64,000 nt of DNA from Rhodospirillaceae bacterium (lineage in GTDB: Bacteria; Pseudomonadota; Alphaproteobacteria; Thalassobaculales; Thalassobaculaceae), in NCBI GenBank assembly GCA_018401495.1, contig JAGYJX010000031.1, forward strand, positions 62,001 to 126,000. The letters are read 5' to 3'. Shown here in pieces: positions 42,742-54,253 of this stretch. Positions within the stretch are counted from its first letter, which is position 1; each line of letters starts with the position of its first letter. A program made the translations under genes and the position numbers. The notes beneath the pieces were generated by a model that was not told the DNA's origin, did no database searches, and worked only from the letters and a program-made list of their open reading frames with translations.

Positions 42742-43781
42742 AGGTCGCGCCGGGCGAGCTGGAAGGCTTCGTTCGGCGCCCACCCGCCGGACTGCGTGGG
42801 GTGCTGGTCTACGGCGCCGACGGCGGCAAGGCGCGGGAGACCGCCGAGCGCATCGGCCGCACGGTGGTGGCCGACCTGTCGGACCCGTTCAACGTCGCGG
42901 TTCTCACCGGCGAGGACGCCGAGGCCGACCCCGCCCGGCTCGCCGATGAGACTGCCGCCCGGTCGCTGATGGGCGGCCGCCGGCTGATCCGGGTGCGCGA
43001 CGCCCGCGACCGCAGCGCCGAGGCGCTGGCCAACGCCTTCAGCGGTCCGGAGACCGACACCCTGGTGGTGGTCGAGGCCGGCGATCTGAAATCGACCAGC
43101 GCCCTGCGCAAACTGTTCGAGGGCAAGCGCGGCGATCTTGCCGCCATTCGCTGCTACGCCGACGAGGCCCGCGACGTCGCCCGCATGATCCGCGAAACGC
43201 TGTCGGCAGCCGGGGTGCGGATCGATCCCGACGCCGCCCAGCTGCTGTCGGAACGACTCGGAAACGATCGGGTCGCGAGCCGCACCGAGATCGAGAAGCT
43301 GGCGCTGATGGTCGGAGCCGGCGGCACCGTCGATGTCGAGACCGCGATGGAAGCAGTCGGCGACGGTGCCGCCCTCGACATCGACGCCCTGGTGTCGGCG
43401 GCCGCCGACGGCCGCCCCGACGGGCTCGTTCCGGGGCTGGACAGAGCGTTCCGACAGGGGGAGTCGCCGATCCGGGTGCTGCGTGTCGCCCAGGGCTACT
43501 TCCAGCGCCTGCACCTCGCCGCCAGCCGCGCCGCCGAGGGCGGAAGCCCGGCCGACGCCGTGCGCTCGCTGCGCCCGCCGCCGTTCTTCAAGGCGGTCGA
43601 GACGATGACCCGGCAGGTCGAGCGCTGGACGCCGACGGCGCTGGCGGCCGCGCTGGCCCGCCTCGGCAAGGCCGAGATCCGCTGCAAGAGCACCGGGTTT
43701 CCGGACCAGGCCGAGTGTGGCCAGGCGTTGATCGACGTCGCCCGCCTGGCGCTGCGCGCCGGCGCCCGTCGCGGACGCTGA
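42738..43781 (+). CDS. holA: DNA polymerase III delta subunit
   Basis: The clamp-loader subunit that opens the beta clamp on DNA. Intact, 347 residues. It opens VLVYGADGGKARETAERI and shows LVVVEAGDLKSTSALRKLFE and LSERLGNDRVASRTEIEKL, all typical of HolA. The C-terminal collar domain includes ALARLGKAEIRCKSTGFPDQ. It is translationally coupled to lptE and ends 7 bases from the convergent parB stop. Confidence 0.95.
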   Translation: MKVAPGELEGFVRRPPAGLRGVLVYGADGGKARETAERIGRTVVADLSDPFNVAVLTGEDAEADPARLADETAARSLMGGRRLIRVRDARDRSAEALANAFSGPETDTLVVVEAGDLKSTSALRKLFEGKRGDLAAIRCYADEARDVARMIRETLSAAGVRIDPDAAQLLSERLGNDRVASRTEIEKLALMVGAGGTVDVETAMEAVGDGAALDIDALVSAAADGRPDGLVPGLDRAFRQGESPIRVLRVAQGYFQRLHLAASRAAEGGSPADAVRSLRPPPFFKAVETMTRQVERWTPTALAAALARLGKAEIRCKSTGFPDQAECGQALIDVARLALRAGARRGR

Positions 43782-43788
43782 GCAACCG

Positions 43789-44962
43789 TTAACGCCTCGG
43801 AATGAGCGGGTCGTCGGGGTCGTCGTCGTCCTCGATGTCCGCCCAGGCCTGGTCGCTATCGACGCCGCCTGGCCCGCTCCCCACGGCGTCTGCCGGCTTG
43901 CCCACCGGACCGGAGGGCGGGCGGAAACCTTCCTGCAGGCCGAGGTCGTCCTCATCGGAGTCCGGGTCCAGGCCGTCGTCGTCGAATGACCAGCGCGCCG
44001 CCGGCGGCTCATCCCCGGCGGGCGCGCCCCGGCCGGTCGCAATCGCCGACAGTCGCTCGATCACCAGGTCGAGCTGGTCGAGGTCGTCGTAGCGCACGGT
44101 CACGCTGCCGCCGCCGGACGCGGGGTCGTGGTCGATCGAGACCGCCAGGCCCAGTCGGTCGCGAAGGTCGCGCTCGACCGCCAGGGTATCGGCGTCCTTG
44201 TCGGCACGCCGCCGCCGGCCGCGCCGGCGTCGCGCGGGGTCGGGCCGGACCGGCGCCGCCCGACGGCTCCATCCGGCTGCGCTGCACGAGCCGCTCGGTG
44301 TCGCGCACGTTGAGCTTGCGGGTCACAACCTCGCGCGCCAGGGCGACCGCGTCGTCGTGGCCGATCAGGGTGCGGGCGTGGCCGGCGGTCAGCTGGCCAT
44401 CCTCCAGCAGCGTGCGCACCTCGCCCGGCAGGTTGAGCAGGCGCAGGGTGTTGGCGACGTGGCTGCGGCTCTTGCCGACCGCGCGCGCCACCTCCTCCTG
44501 GGAGTGCCCGTACTCCTCGATCAGCCGGTGATAGCCGTCGGCCTCCTCGAGGGCGGTCAGATCGCGGCGCTGGACGTTCTCGACCAGCGCGATCTCCATC
44601 GCCGTGCGGTCGTCGAACTCCCGCACCAGCACCGGGATCTCGTGCAGCTGGGCGAGCTGGGCAGCCCGCCAGCGCCGCTCGCCGGCGATGATCTCGTAGC
44701 TGTCGCCGTCGGGCGCGCGGCGCACCAGCACCGGCTGCAGCACCCCCTGCTCGCGGATGCTCTCGGCCAGTTCGGCGAGGTCCTCGGCGTCGAAGCGGCG
44801 GCGCGGCTGGAACGGGCCCGGCGTCAGGCGTTCGACCGGCAGCGAGCGGGTCTGGCGAAGCCGGTCGAGCTGGGCCTGATCCTCTTCCTCGTCGCCGAGG
44901 AGCGCGGACAGGCCGCGCCCGAGCTTGTTGGTGGCGCGGCGGCGGGTGGGATCGTCGGTCAT
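43789..44962 (-). CDS. parB: Chromosome partitioning protein ParB
   Basis: Binds parS centromere sites and spreads as a CTP-dependent clamp. The N-terminal part has LGRGLSALLGD, QPRRRFD and the CTP-binding GERRWRAAQLA; the middle shows the helix-turn-helix HSQEEVARAVGKSRSHVANT followed by LRLLNLP. One extra base near 44250 breaks the linker before the dimerisation domain (ERDLRDRLGLAVSIDHDP). After the usual end (LVIERLSAI) the frame continues for about 80 residues, rich in Asp/Glu with GC-rich third positions. That acidic tail is unusual for ParB. Three parS sites lie 2-5 kb away. parA lies 7 bases upstream in the same operon. Confidence 0.95.
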
Positions 44963-44969
44963 GCGTCTC

Positions 44970-45788
44970 TCAGGCGGCGTCGGCGAGGGCGCGCTCGCGC
45001 TGCAGGACCTCGCGGGCGAGGTCGAGATAGGCGCGGGCGCCGCTGCACGCCATGTCGTACACGATGACCGGCTTGCCGTAGGACGGCGCCTCGGAGATCC
45101 GGACGTTGCGCGGGATGACGGTGCGGTACACCGCGTCCCCGAAATGCCCGCGGACATCGGCGGCCACCTGCTCCGACAGGTTGTTGCGGCGGTCGAACAT
45201 GGTCAGCACGACGCCCTGGATCTCCAGGCCCGGGTTCAGCGACTTGCGCACCCGCTCGACCGTGCGGATCAGCTGGGACAAGCCCTCCAGGGCGTAGAAC
45301 TCGCACTGCAGCGGCACCAGCACGGCGTCGGCGGCGACCAGCGCGTTCAAGGTCAGCAGGCCGAGCGAGGGCGGGCAGTCGATCAGGATGTAATCGTAGG
45401 GCGACGCCGCGGCGTGGCGCACCACCGCCTCGCGCAACCGGAACTCCCGGTGCTCCATCCCGACCAGCTCGATCTCCGCCCCCGACAGGTCGGGCGACGC
45501 CGGCACCAGTTCCAGCCCGGGAACCGCGGTCTGGATTGCCGCCTCGGCGATCGAGGCCGCGCCGATCAGCACGGCGTAGGAATCGGCGCCGCGGCCCTTG
45601 CGGGGGATGCCGAAGCCGGTCGAGGCGTTGCCCTGCGGATCGAGATCGATCACCAGGACGCGCTTTCGGCAGGCGGCCATCGCGGTGGCGAGGTTCACGG
45701 CGGTGGTCGTCTTTCCGACCCCACCCTTCTGGTTCACGATCGCGAGGATGCGGGGCGCCACTACCTCGGTCGAGGCCGTATCAGACAT
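44970..45788 (-). CDS. parA: Chromosome partitioning ATPase ParA
   Basis: A deviant Walker ATPase that moves ParB-parS complexes and segregates the origin. Intact, 272 residues. Walker A is VNQKGGVGKTTTAVNLA; the A' motif is VIDLDPQGN, and Walker B is ILIDCPPSLGLL. The start ATG overlaps the predicted end of rsmG. The order mnmE-mnmG-rsmG-parA-parB is the classic origin-proximal arrangement. Confidence 0.97.
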   Translation of the reverse strand: MSDTASTEVVAPRILAIVNQKGGVGKTTTAVNLATAMAACRKRVLVIDLDPQGNASTGFGIPRKGRGADSYAVLIGAASIAEAAIQTAVPGLELVPASPDLSGAEIELVGMEHREFRLREAVVRHAAASPYDYILIDCPPSLGLLTLNALVAADAVLVPLQCEFYALEGLSQLIRTVERVRKSLNPGLEIQGVVLTMFDRRNNLSEQVAADVRGHFGDAVYRTVIPRNVRISEAPSYGKPVIVYDMACSGARAYLDLAREVLQRERALADAA

Positions 45789-46385
45789 CGGTCACACCCT
45801 CCAGACGGAGTATGACCCCGCGCGCATCGCTGAGGCTCGGGGCCTTGTCTACCCTCATATTCCAGCGTTCGCGCGCGGTAGTCAACTCGGCCTCCACCCG
45901 CTCCCCTTGAGGAACAGGTAGACGGTTGATTTATCGGAGAATGACCGGGCGTAGTGCAGAAGTTCGGTGACCGGCGCCAATGCCCGGGCGGTGACGATTC
46001 CGGCGCGAATCGGGCGTAGTGCCTCGATACGACAGGCCTCGATGACGACCCTGGTGCCGGTGACGCGGGCCGCCTCCTGGAGAAAGGCGGCCTTGCGCTG
46101 GTCGGCTTCGACCAGGATCAGGTCCTCACGGCCCATGATGGCCAACACCATGCCCGGGAAGCCGGCGCCGGCGCCGAGGTCGAGCACCGGGCCCGAGAGC
46201 CCGGCCATGTGCGCCAGCAACTGCCCGGAGTCGAGGATGTGCCGGGACCACAGATCAGGCAACGTGGCCGGCGCCACCAGGTTGATTCTGGCCTGCCATT
46301 TCACGAGAAGCGCAGCGTAGGCTTCAAGACGGTCAAGCACGCCGTCGTCGAAGCCGAGCAAGCGCTGGACATCGCCAGGGGTCAT
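45781..46385 (-). CDS. rsmG: 16S rRNA (guanine-527-N7) methyltransferase
   Basis: Methylates G527 of 16S rRNA. The AdoMet-binding motif is VLDLGAGAGFPGMVLA; RHILDSGQLL and FLKGE are also typical. The frame breaks near 45905, where AAGGGGAGC seems to lack one G, and after that the conserved C terminus (TTARERWNMRVDKA to the end) lies in another frame and stops at the TGA 45781-45783 inside the parA start (ATGTCTGA). ATG at 46385 overlaps the mnmG stop (ATGA). About 201 residues after correction. Confidence 0.94.
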
Positions 46386-48285
46386 GCCGCGTCGCTCGGC
46401 ACAGAATCCGCGGAATTCCGCCGGTCTTCCTGCTTCAGATGACGCAGAATAGCCAAGGTAGCGGCGGGCGTTATGCCTGGTAGTCGCGCCGCCTGACCGA
46501 GGGTCCGAGGTCTCGCACGACCCAGAATATCGCAAATTTCGGTCGATAAAGACCCGATGGACCGAGGATCCAGGTCGTCGGGAAGGGTCAGCGCCTCGTC
46601 GCGACGGAACGCCCGGATGTCTGCTTCCTGGCGTTCGAGATACCCGGCGTACTGGGCTTCTATGACAAGTTGATCGATGACCGGAGCCGGAATCGACGCG
46701 ATGACAGGCCACGCCGCCACGAGGCGGTCGAAACTGACCCCGGAATGGCCGAGCAACTCGAGCGCGGAGCGCCGTTGGCCGTCCTGGTTCACCGCGATAC
46801 CGCGGCGCGCCAGGTCCTGGGGGCTACCGGAGAGGCCGCGAAGTGTTTCACGTGAAACGTCCAGCTGCTCGAGCTTGTCGCAGAAGGCCCGCCACCGGAC
46901 CGATCCCACCAGGCCGCGGGCGTTCCCGAGGGCCGTCAGGCGTTGGTCGGCGTTGTCGGCGCGCAGCCGAAGCCGATATTCGGCGCGGGAGGTGAACATC
47001 CGGTACGGCTCAGGCGCTCCGCGGGTGATCAGGTCATCGATCATCACCCCGATGTACCCGTCGGCGCGATCGATGGACAACGGCGGACTGCCGCCCAGCC
47101 GCCAGCGCGGCGTTGGCGCCAGCCATCAACCCCTGGGCGGCAGCCTCTTCGTAGCCGGTGGTGCCGTTGATCTGTCCAGCCAGATACAGGCCTGGCACCC
47201 GTCGGGTCTCAAGCGTCGCCTCAAGTTCACGGGGATCGACGTAATCGTATTCGATGGCGTAGCCGTGTTGCAGCACCCTCGCCTTCTCGAGACCAGGAAT
47301 CGCCGCCACCACGGCATCCTGCACGTCGCGCGGCAACGAGGTGGAGATGCCGTTGGGATACACCGTCGGATCGTCCAAGCCCTCCGGTTCCAGGAAGATC
47401 TGGTGCCGGGGCTTGTCGGCGAAGCGAACCACCTTGTCCTCGATCGACGGGCAGTACCGCGGCCCGGTCCCGCTGATCTGACCGGAATACATTGGCGCCC
47501 GGTGCAGATTGGCGCGGATGAGAGCGTGCGCGCGTTCGCTCGTGTGGGTGATATGACAGACGGTCTGCGGGACGGTGATGGCGTCGGTCAGGGTCGAGAA
47601 CGGCTCCGGCGGGTCGTCACCCGTCTGGGCTTCGAGCCCCTTCCAATCGATCGTGCGGCCGTCGAGACGCGGCGGGGTCCCGGTTTTCAACCGCCCCAGA
47701 CCGAAGCCCGTCGCCTCGAGGGTGCGCGCCAGGCCAACCGCGGGGGCGTCGCCGATCCGGCCGGCCGGAGTCCGTTCCTCGCCGAGGTGGATCTCGCCGC
47801 GCAGGAACGTACCGGTGGTCAGCACCACGGCCGCTGCCCGCCGCTCCGCGCCGTCGGCCAGCCGCACTCCCCACGCAGCGCCCGTCGCGCAGGATCAGGT
47901 CCTCGACGGCGGCGGCCTCGATCACCAGCGTCGGATACTCGGCCAGGATCGAAGCGATGGCCTGCTTGTAGAGGGCGCGGTCGGCTTGGGCCCTCGGGCC
48001 GCGAACCGCCGCACCCTTCGATCGGTTCAGGACCCGGAACTGGATGCCCGAGCGATCGATCGCCCGCCCCATGATGCCATCCAGCGCGTCAATCTCGCGG
48101 ACCAGATGTCCCTTGCCGAGGCCGCCGATCGCCGGATTGCAGGACATTGCGCCGATGGTGTCGAGCCGATGACTGAGAAGCAGCGTTCGCGCGCCGATAC
48201 GCGCCGCGGCCGCCGCCGCTTCACACCCGGCGTGGCCGCCGCCGACCACGATCACGTCGTGGCCTGTTCCTGTCACCGCGTTCAT
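46382..48285 (-). CDS. mnmG: tRNA uridine-5-carboxymethylaminomethyl enzyme MnmG
   Basis: With MnmE it modifies the wobble uridine of several tRNAs. The FAD motif is [20 protein letters not shown], followed by [20 protein letters not shown]. Further motifs are [34 protein letters not shown] and [16 protein letters not shown]. Two extra bases break the frame near 47873 and 47093. A parS palindrome is embedded in the 3' third, where it encodes VSRET. ATG at 48285; ends in an ATGA overlap with rsmG. Confidence 0.97.
46844..46859. other. parS site 1 (inside mnmG)
   Basis: TGTTTCACGTGAAACG differs from the conserved palindrome TGTTTCACGTGAAACA at the last base only. It lies in the coding part of mnmG, 1.1 kb from parA. 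Confidence 0.88.
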
Positions 48286-48329
48286 GAACTGGAGATACGG
48301 ATTCCGGATCACCCTGTCAAAGCCCTCCG

Positions 48330-48345
48330 TGTTTCACGTGAAACA
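48330..48345. other. parS site 2 (between mnmE and mnmG)
   Basis: A perfect TGTTTCACGTGAAACA palindrome in the 69-base gap between mnmG and mnmE. Confidence 0.95.
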
Positions 48346-48354
48346 TCGGCGAGA

Positions 48355-49693
48355 TCACTTGCCGAGGCAGAACTCGCGAAAGATCGCGTCGAGCAGATCG
48401 TCGATATCGACCTTCCCGGTAATGCGACCGAGCGACCGAGCGGCCAGGCGCAGGTCTTCTGCCGGCAACTCGATCGGCACGCCGGTCTCAAGACCGGCAA
48501 TGGCGCGACGGATCGCGTCGATCGTCTCTGTCGCCGCGTGCCGGTGGCGCGCCCGGGTCAGCGCCGGAGCCTCCGGAGTCCCCAGTCGGGCCCTCGAGCT
48601 CCGCGCGCATATCCTCGCCAGCAGCGCCGGGAGGCCGGTGCCGCCCGTCACAGAGACGGGGATCCACGGCGCGGGCACGGTCTCCTGCGTCCGGTCAACC
48701 TTGTTGGCGACCGCGATCGCGTCCTTCCCGAGCCACGGTTCCAACGCCCGGCGGTCACCGACCCCGGAGCTCCAATCGACGACCACCAGCCGAAGATCCG
48801 CGTCCTCGGCCCGAGCCAAGGCCCTGCCGCACCCCTTCAGCCTCCACCACATCTAGTGTTTCGCGCAGCCCGGCCGTGTCCGCGACCGTGGCTGGATACC
48901 CACCGATATCGAGGTGTACTTCCAGGACATCCCGGGTCGTCCCAGCGGTCTCGCTGACTATGGCAACATCCCGGTTCGCCAGCCAGTTCAGCAGGGAGGA
49001 CTTACCGGCGTTCGGCGGTCCGACAATGGCCATACGAAGGCCTTCGCGGAGCCGTTCCGCACGACCGGAGTTGGCGAGATGGCGCTCCAGATCTTGGGCA
49101 AGGGATCGCAAGTTCGAGAGCGCCTCTGTGACAGCGTCTTCCGGCAGATCTTCGTCCGGGAAATCAATCCAGGCCTCCAACCGCGCCATTGCCGCGACCA
49201 GCTCCGCGCGCCACCCCTCGGTGACGGCCGCGAGAGCGCCACCGGCTTGCCGCAGCGCCTGGCGGCGTTGAGCCTCGGTATCGGCGTCCACCAGGTCGAG
49301 GATCCCTTCGGCCGCGGTCAGGTCGATGCGATCGTTCAAATAGGCGCGCCGGGTGAACTCACCCGGGTCTGCCGGGCGCAACCCGGGAACCCGGAGCGTC
49401 GCCGCCAACACCGCCGCGATCACCGCCCTTCCGCCATGCAGGTGCAACTCCGCCATATCCTCGCCGGTGAAACTGCCCGGACCCGGAAAGCCGACCACCA
49501 AGGCGTCATCCAGGGCTTCGCCGGTCGACGGATCGCGAAGCACGGCCCTGCTGAGCCGGCGCGCCGGCGGCATCCGCCCGGCAAGCCGGCTGACAACCTG
49601 AAACGCCGCGGGTCCCGACACCCGCAGCACGGCGATGCCGGCTCGACCCGGCGCGGTCGCCAGCGCCACGATTGTATCGCCCGCTGTGCTCAT
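48355..49693 (-). CDS. mnmE: tRNA modification GTPase MnmE
   Basis: A GTPase partner of MnmG. The N-terminal domain shows IVALATAPGRAGIAVLRVSG and LHLHGGRAVI; the G domain shows GPPNAGKSSLLN (G1), SETAGTTRDVLEV, DTAGLRE and NKVDRT. The C terminus ends in FCLGK, the CxGK motif with the essential Cys. One extra base near 48830 breaks the frame in the G domain, after DTAGLRETLDVVEAEG. ATG at 49693. Confidence 0.97.
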
Positions 49694-49898
49694 GGATTGC
49701 ACCACCTTACCCTTTGGCTCGACACGACCCGCCCCCTACATTTGCAATCTGACATTGGCCGTTGGCCAGCTACCCGGCTTGTCGCGGCGCCATCGTCCGG
49801 ACCCTGCCCACCTCGACGCGCGGGCGCAAGCCACCACCGCCCGTCAGCCCGTCAACCCCAAGACCGAGCGCCAAGGCCACGTGAGGAGCATCGCATCC

Positions 49899-50372
49899 AT
49901 GCCCGCCAGTGAACTCGACAGCCCGACCGGCCGGCTTCGCGTCGTGAGCGACGGTGCCGCGCTGATCCGCGTCACCTGGAGCGGGGGCGCACCCGTCCCG
50001 CCATCCACCGAGGAGGACGCTGTTTCACGTGAAACAGCCGCCCAGCTGGCAGCGTATTTCGCGGGTCGGCTGACCGTCTTCGACTTGCCAGCGCGCTTCA
50101 CCGCCGGCAGCGCCTTCGAGGTGGCGGTCTGGCGGGCGATGCAATCGATTCCCCTGGGCGAAACCCGGAGCTATGGCGATCTGGCGGCCGTGACCGGCGG
50201 TGTGGCGCGCGCGGTGGGTGGAGCCTGCGGCCGCAACCCGTTGCCGATCGTGGTTCCCTGCCATCGGGTGGTCGGTGCCGGAGGACGCCTGGTGGGGTTC
50301 TCGGGTGGCGCCGGCGTGGCCACCAAGCAATGGCTTCTCGACTTCGAACTCGGCCAGGCCAGACTGTTCTGA
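49899..50372 (+). CDS. ogt: Methylated-DNA-protein cysteine methyltransferase
   Basis: Repairs O6-alkylguanine by transferring the alkyl group to its own Cys. Intact, 157 residues. The active site is NPLPIVVPCHRVVGAGGRLVGF, with Cys in PCHR. FEVAVWRAMQSIPLGETRSYG is also typical. AGGAG lies 11 bases before the chosen ATG; an in-frame GTG at 49881 is an alternative. The third parS site lies within this gene and encodes VSRET. Confidence 0.94.
   Translation: MPASELDSPTGRLRVVSDGAALIRVTWSGGAPVPPSTEEDAVSRETAAQLAAYFAGRLTVFDLPARFTAGSAFEVAVWRAMQSIPLGETRSYGDLAAVTGGVARAVGGACGRNPLPIVVPCHRVVGAGGRLVGFSGGAGVATKQWLLDFELGQARLF
50021..50036. other. parS site 3 (inside ogt)
   Basis: A perfect TGTTTCACGTGAAACA palindrome within the coding sequence of the alkyltransferase gene. 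Confidence 0.95.
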
Positions 50373-50448
50373 GGCCCCGCTCCCTAGACGCCGCATCCCT
50401 GGCCGTCCTAGGGTTCCGCCCCGTCACCGATCAACGAGGGAGAGGCCC

Positions 50449-51144
50449 ATGCCCCACGTCACCGTCAAGGCCAAGGACGGCGGAACCTTCCAGGCCTACG
50501 TGGCGATGCCCGCCAAGACCCCGGCCCCGGGGCTGGTCGTGATCCAGGAGATCTTCGGCGTCAACAAGGTCATGCGCGACCTCACGGACCAGTTCGCCGC
50601 CATGGGATACGTGGCGATCTGCCCCGACATCTTCTGGCGGATCGAGCCCGGGGTCGACATCACCGACCAGAGCGAGGCCGAGTGGCAGAAGGCCTTCGAC
50701 CTGTTCGGCAAGTTCGACGCCGATCAGGGAATCCAGGATCTGATCGCGACCCTGGATCACGTTCGCGCGATGCCGGAATGCACCGGCAAGGCCGGCACGG
50801 TCGGATACTGCCTCGGTGGCAAGCTCGCCTACATGATGGCGACGCGGTCGAACGCCGAGGCCAACGTCAGCTACTACGGCGTCGGCCTGGATGCCCTGAT
50901 CGGCGAGGCGCCCCGGATCACCACCGCCTATCTCAGCCACGTCGCCGAAAAGGACGGGTTTGTTCCTCCGGAAGCCCAGTCGGTGTTCATTCCAGTCCTG
51001 GATGCGCACCCCAAGGCCACCGTGCACGTCTACCAGGGACAGGACCACGCCTTCGCCCGTGTCGGCGGCAAGCACTACGACAAGACCTCTGCCGACTTGG
51101 CCAATACCCGCACGCGGGACTTTCTGGCCGCCAATCTCGGATGA
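50449..51144 (+). CDS. Dienelactone hydrolase family protein
   Basis: An alpha/beta hydrolase of 231 residues. The nucleophile is Cys in GTVGYCLGGKLAYMMA; the other triad members are in AEKDGFVPP (Asp) and QGQDHAFARVGG (His). VVIQEIFGVNKVMRDLTD is typical of dienelactone hydrolases. The substrate is probably a lactone or ester; no aromatic-degradation genes are nearby. GAGGGAGAGG lies just before the ATG at 50449. Intact. Confidence 0.93.
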   Translation: MPHVTVKAKDGGTFQAYVAMPAKTPAPGLVVIQEIFGVNKVMRDLTDQFAAMGYVAICPDIFWRIEPGVDITDQSEAEWQKAFDLFGKFDADQGIQDLIATLDHVRAMPECTGKAGTVGYCLGGKLAYMMATRSNAEANVSYYGVGLDALIGEAPRITTAYLSHVAEKDGFVPPEAQSVFIPVLDAHPKATVHVYQGQDHAFARVGGKHYDKTSADLANTRTRDFLAANLG

Positions 51145-51254
51145 TCGCTCCCGGCGCGGCAGGACTGCCGTGCCGTGCCGGGACTTCCCCGACGGCACGC
51201 GGCGCCCTAGGGTCGCCGCCACGACGACAACCCAACGACTGGGAGAACACCATC

Positions 51255-52229
51255 ATGGTCAAGGCCATCCGTTTCCATAAGCCAGGCGGGCCCGAGGTGA
51301 TGCGCCTCGAGGACATCGACCTGGCGGCGCCGGCCGCCGGCGAGGTACAGGTCAAGCACACCGCCATCGGCCTGAACTACATCGACACCTATCATCGCAG
51401 CGGGCTCTACCCGCTGCCGCTGCCGCACGGTCTCGGCATGGAGGGCGCCGGCACGGTGGCCGCCATCGGGTCCGGCGTCTCCGGCTTCAGCGTCGGCGAC
51501 CGGATCGCCTACGCAGCCCCGCCGCCGGGGTCCTACGCCGAAGCCCGCAACATCGAGGCGACCAAGGTCGTCAAGATCCCCGACGGCGTCGACGACAAGA
51601 CCGCCGCCGCGATGATGCTGAAGGGCATGACCGCCCAGTACCTCATCCGGCAGGTCTACAAGGTGCAGGCCGGCGACACGATCCTGATCCACGCCGCGGC
51701 CGGCGGCGTCGGCCTCATCGTCAGCCAGTGGGCCAAGGCGCTGGGCGCGACCGTCATCGGCACCGTCGGCTCGGATGCCAAGGCCGAGCTTGCCAGGGCC
51801 AACGGCTGCGACCATCCGATCGTCTACACGCGCGACAACTTCGTCGAGAAGGTGCTGGAGATCACCGGCGGCAAGAAGCTGCCGGTGGTCTACGACTCGA
51901 TCGGCAAGGACACCTGGCCGGCCTCGCTGGACGTCCTGCGGCCGCGCGGGATGATGGTCAGCTTCGGGCAGGCCTCGGGGCCGATCCCGCCGGTCGACCT
52001 CGGCATCTTCGCGCAGAAGGGCTCGCTGGTGTTCACCCGGCCGACGCTGATGACCTTCACCGCCACCAAGGAAGGACTGGCGGAGATGGCCAACGACCTG
52101 TTCGCCGCGGTCTCCAGCGGCAAGGTCAAGATCAACATCGATCAGACCTACGCCCTGGCGGATGCCGTCAAGGCGCACCAGGACCTGGAAGGCCGCAAGA
52201 CCACCGGCTCGACCATCCTGCTGCCGTAA
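51255..52229 (+). CDS. NADPH:quinone oxidoreductase, zeta-crystallin type
   Basis: A medium-chain dehydrogenase/reductase without structural zinc. Intact, 324 residues. [20 protein letters not shown] is the signature of the quinone reductase branch; the NADPH motif is [20 protein letters not shown], followed by [15 protein letters not shown]. It ends in a region of clear similarity to E. coli QorA. An intrinsic terminator follows 42 bases after the stop. Confidence 0.95.
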   Translation: MVKAIRFHKPGGPEVMRLEDIDLAAPAAGEVQVKHTAIGLNYIDTYHRSGLYPLPLPHGLGMEGAGTVAAIGSGVSGFSVGDRIAYAAPPPGSYAEARNIEATKVVKIPDGVDDKTAAAMMLKGMTAQYLIRQVYKVQAGDTILIHAAAGGVGLIVSQWAKALGATVIGTVGSDAKAELARANGCDHPIVYTRDNFVEKVLEITGGKKLPVVYDSIGKDTWPASLDVLRPRGMMVSFGQASGPIPPVDLGIFAQKGSLVFTRPTLMTFTATKEGLAEMANDLFAAVSSGKVKINIDQTYALADAVKAHQDLEGRKTTGSTILLP

Positions 52230-52270
52230 GCGATTGCCGGTCGCCGGCACATCCGGCGGCTGAAACACCA

Positions 52271-52300
52271 AGGGCGGGTCCAATGGACCCGCCCTTTTTT
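52271..52300 (+). terminator. Intrinsic terminator after the quinone reductase gene
   Basis: A perfect 10-bp stem (GGGCGGGTCC/GGACCCGCCC, loop AAT) followed by six T residues. It also separates this gene from the convergent rho gene. Confidence 0.93.
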
Positions 52301-52335
52301 GCTACCCGACCCGACGCTCCCGCGGAAGCCGGAGA

Positions 52336-53596
<1,261 letters not shown>

Positions 53597-53785
53597 CGGA
53601 TCCGAGCTTATGGATTGGGGACGACGCGGCGCTTCGGTTCTGCCGGTCCCACCGGCCTGCGGCCAGTGTCGTGTCGACGCGAGTTGTCCCGGAAGGAAGT
53701 ACGACCGCTTTTGGGCGGGTTTTTCCAACGCGTTACCGAAACGCGTCAGTCTTGTCAATCTTCGAGTTCTGTATGCGACCCGAGT

Positions 53786-54218
53786 CTAGAAGGGTTTGAG
53801 GATCACCAGGAAGACGATCCCCACGAGCAGGATGGTCGGGGCCTCATTCCAGGCCCGGTAGAATCGCGAGGTGCGCCTGTTCTCGTCACGCTCGAACGTT
53901 TTGTACCAGCGGACGTTGAGATGGTGCACCACGGTCATGAGCACCACAAGGGCCAGCTTGGCGTGGAGCCATCCGTCGGACAGCCAGCCCGGAACCAGAT
54001 AGAGCATCCAGAGCCCGAATATCCACGTCGCCAGCATCGCCGGATTCATGATGGCGCGCAACAGCCGCCGTTCCATGACCTTGAAGGTTTCCGACTGCGG
54101 CGTCCCGGGGCCGGCTTCGGCGTGATACACGAACAGCCTCGGCAGATAGAACAAACCCGGCCATCCAGGCGACCATGGCCAGGATGTGCAAGGCCTTCAG
54201 AACCCCGTACCAGTCCAT
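53786..54218 (-). CDS. hemJ: Protoporphyrinogen IX oxidase HemJ
   Basis: A membrane protein of about 143 residues that oxidises protoporphyrinogen IX in heme synthesis in many alphaproteobacteria. Four hydrophobic helices with conserved His in KALHILAMVAWMAGLFY and RLFVYHAEA; later VVHHLNVRWYKTF. One extra base near 54158 breaks the frame between the first two. It lies 35 bases downstream of hemE, with which it shares the pathway; hemH is not between them. Confidence 0.93.
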
Positions 54219-54253
54219 GCGTCACCCCTGGTCGGCGCCGGCGCGCGGCCGCC

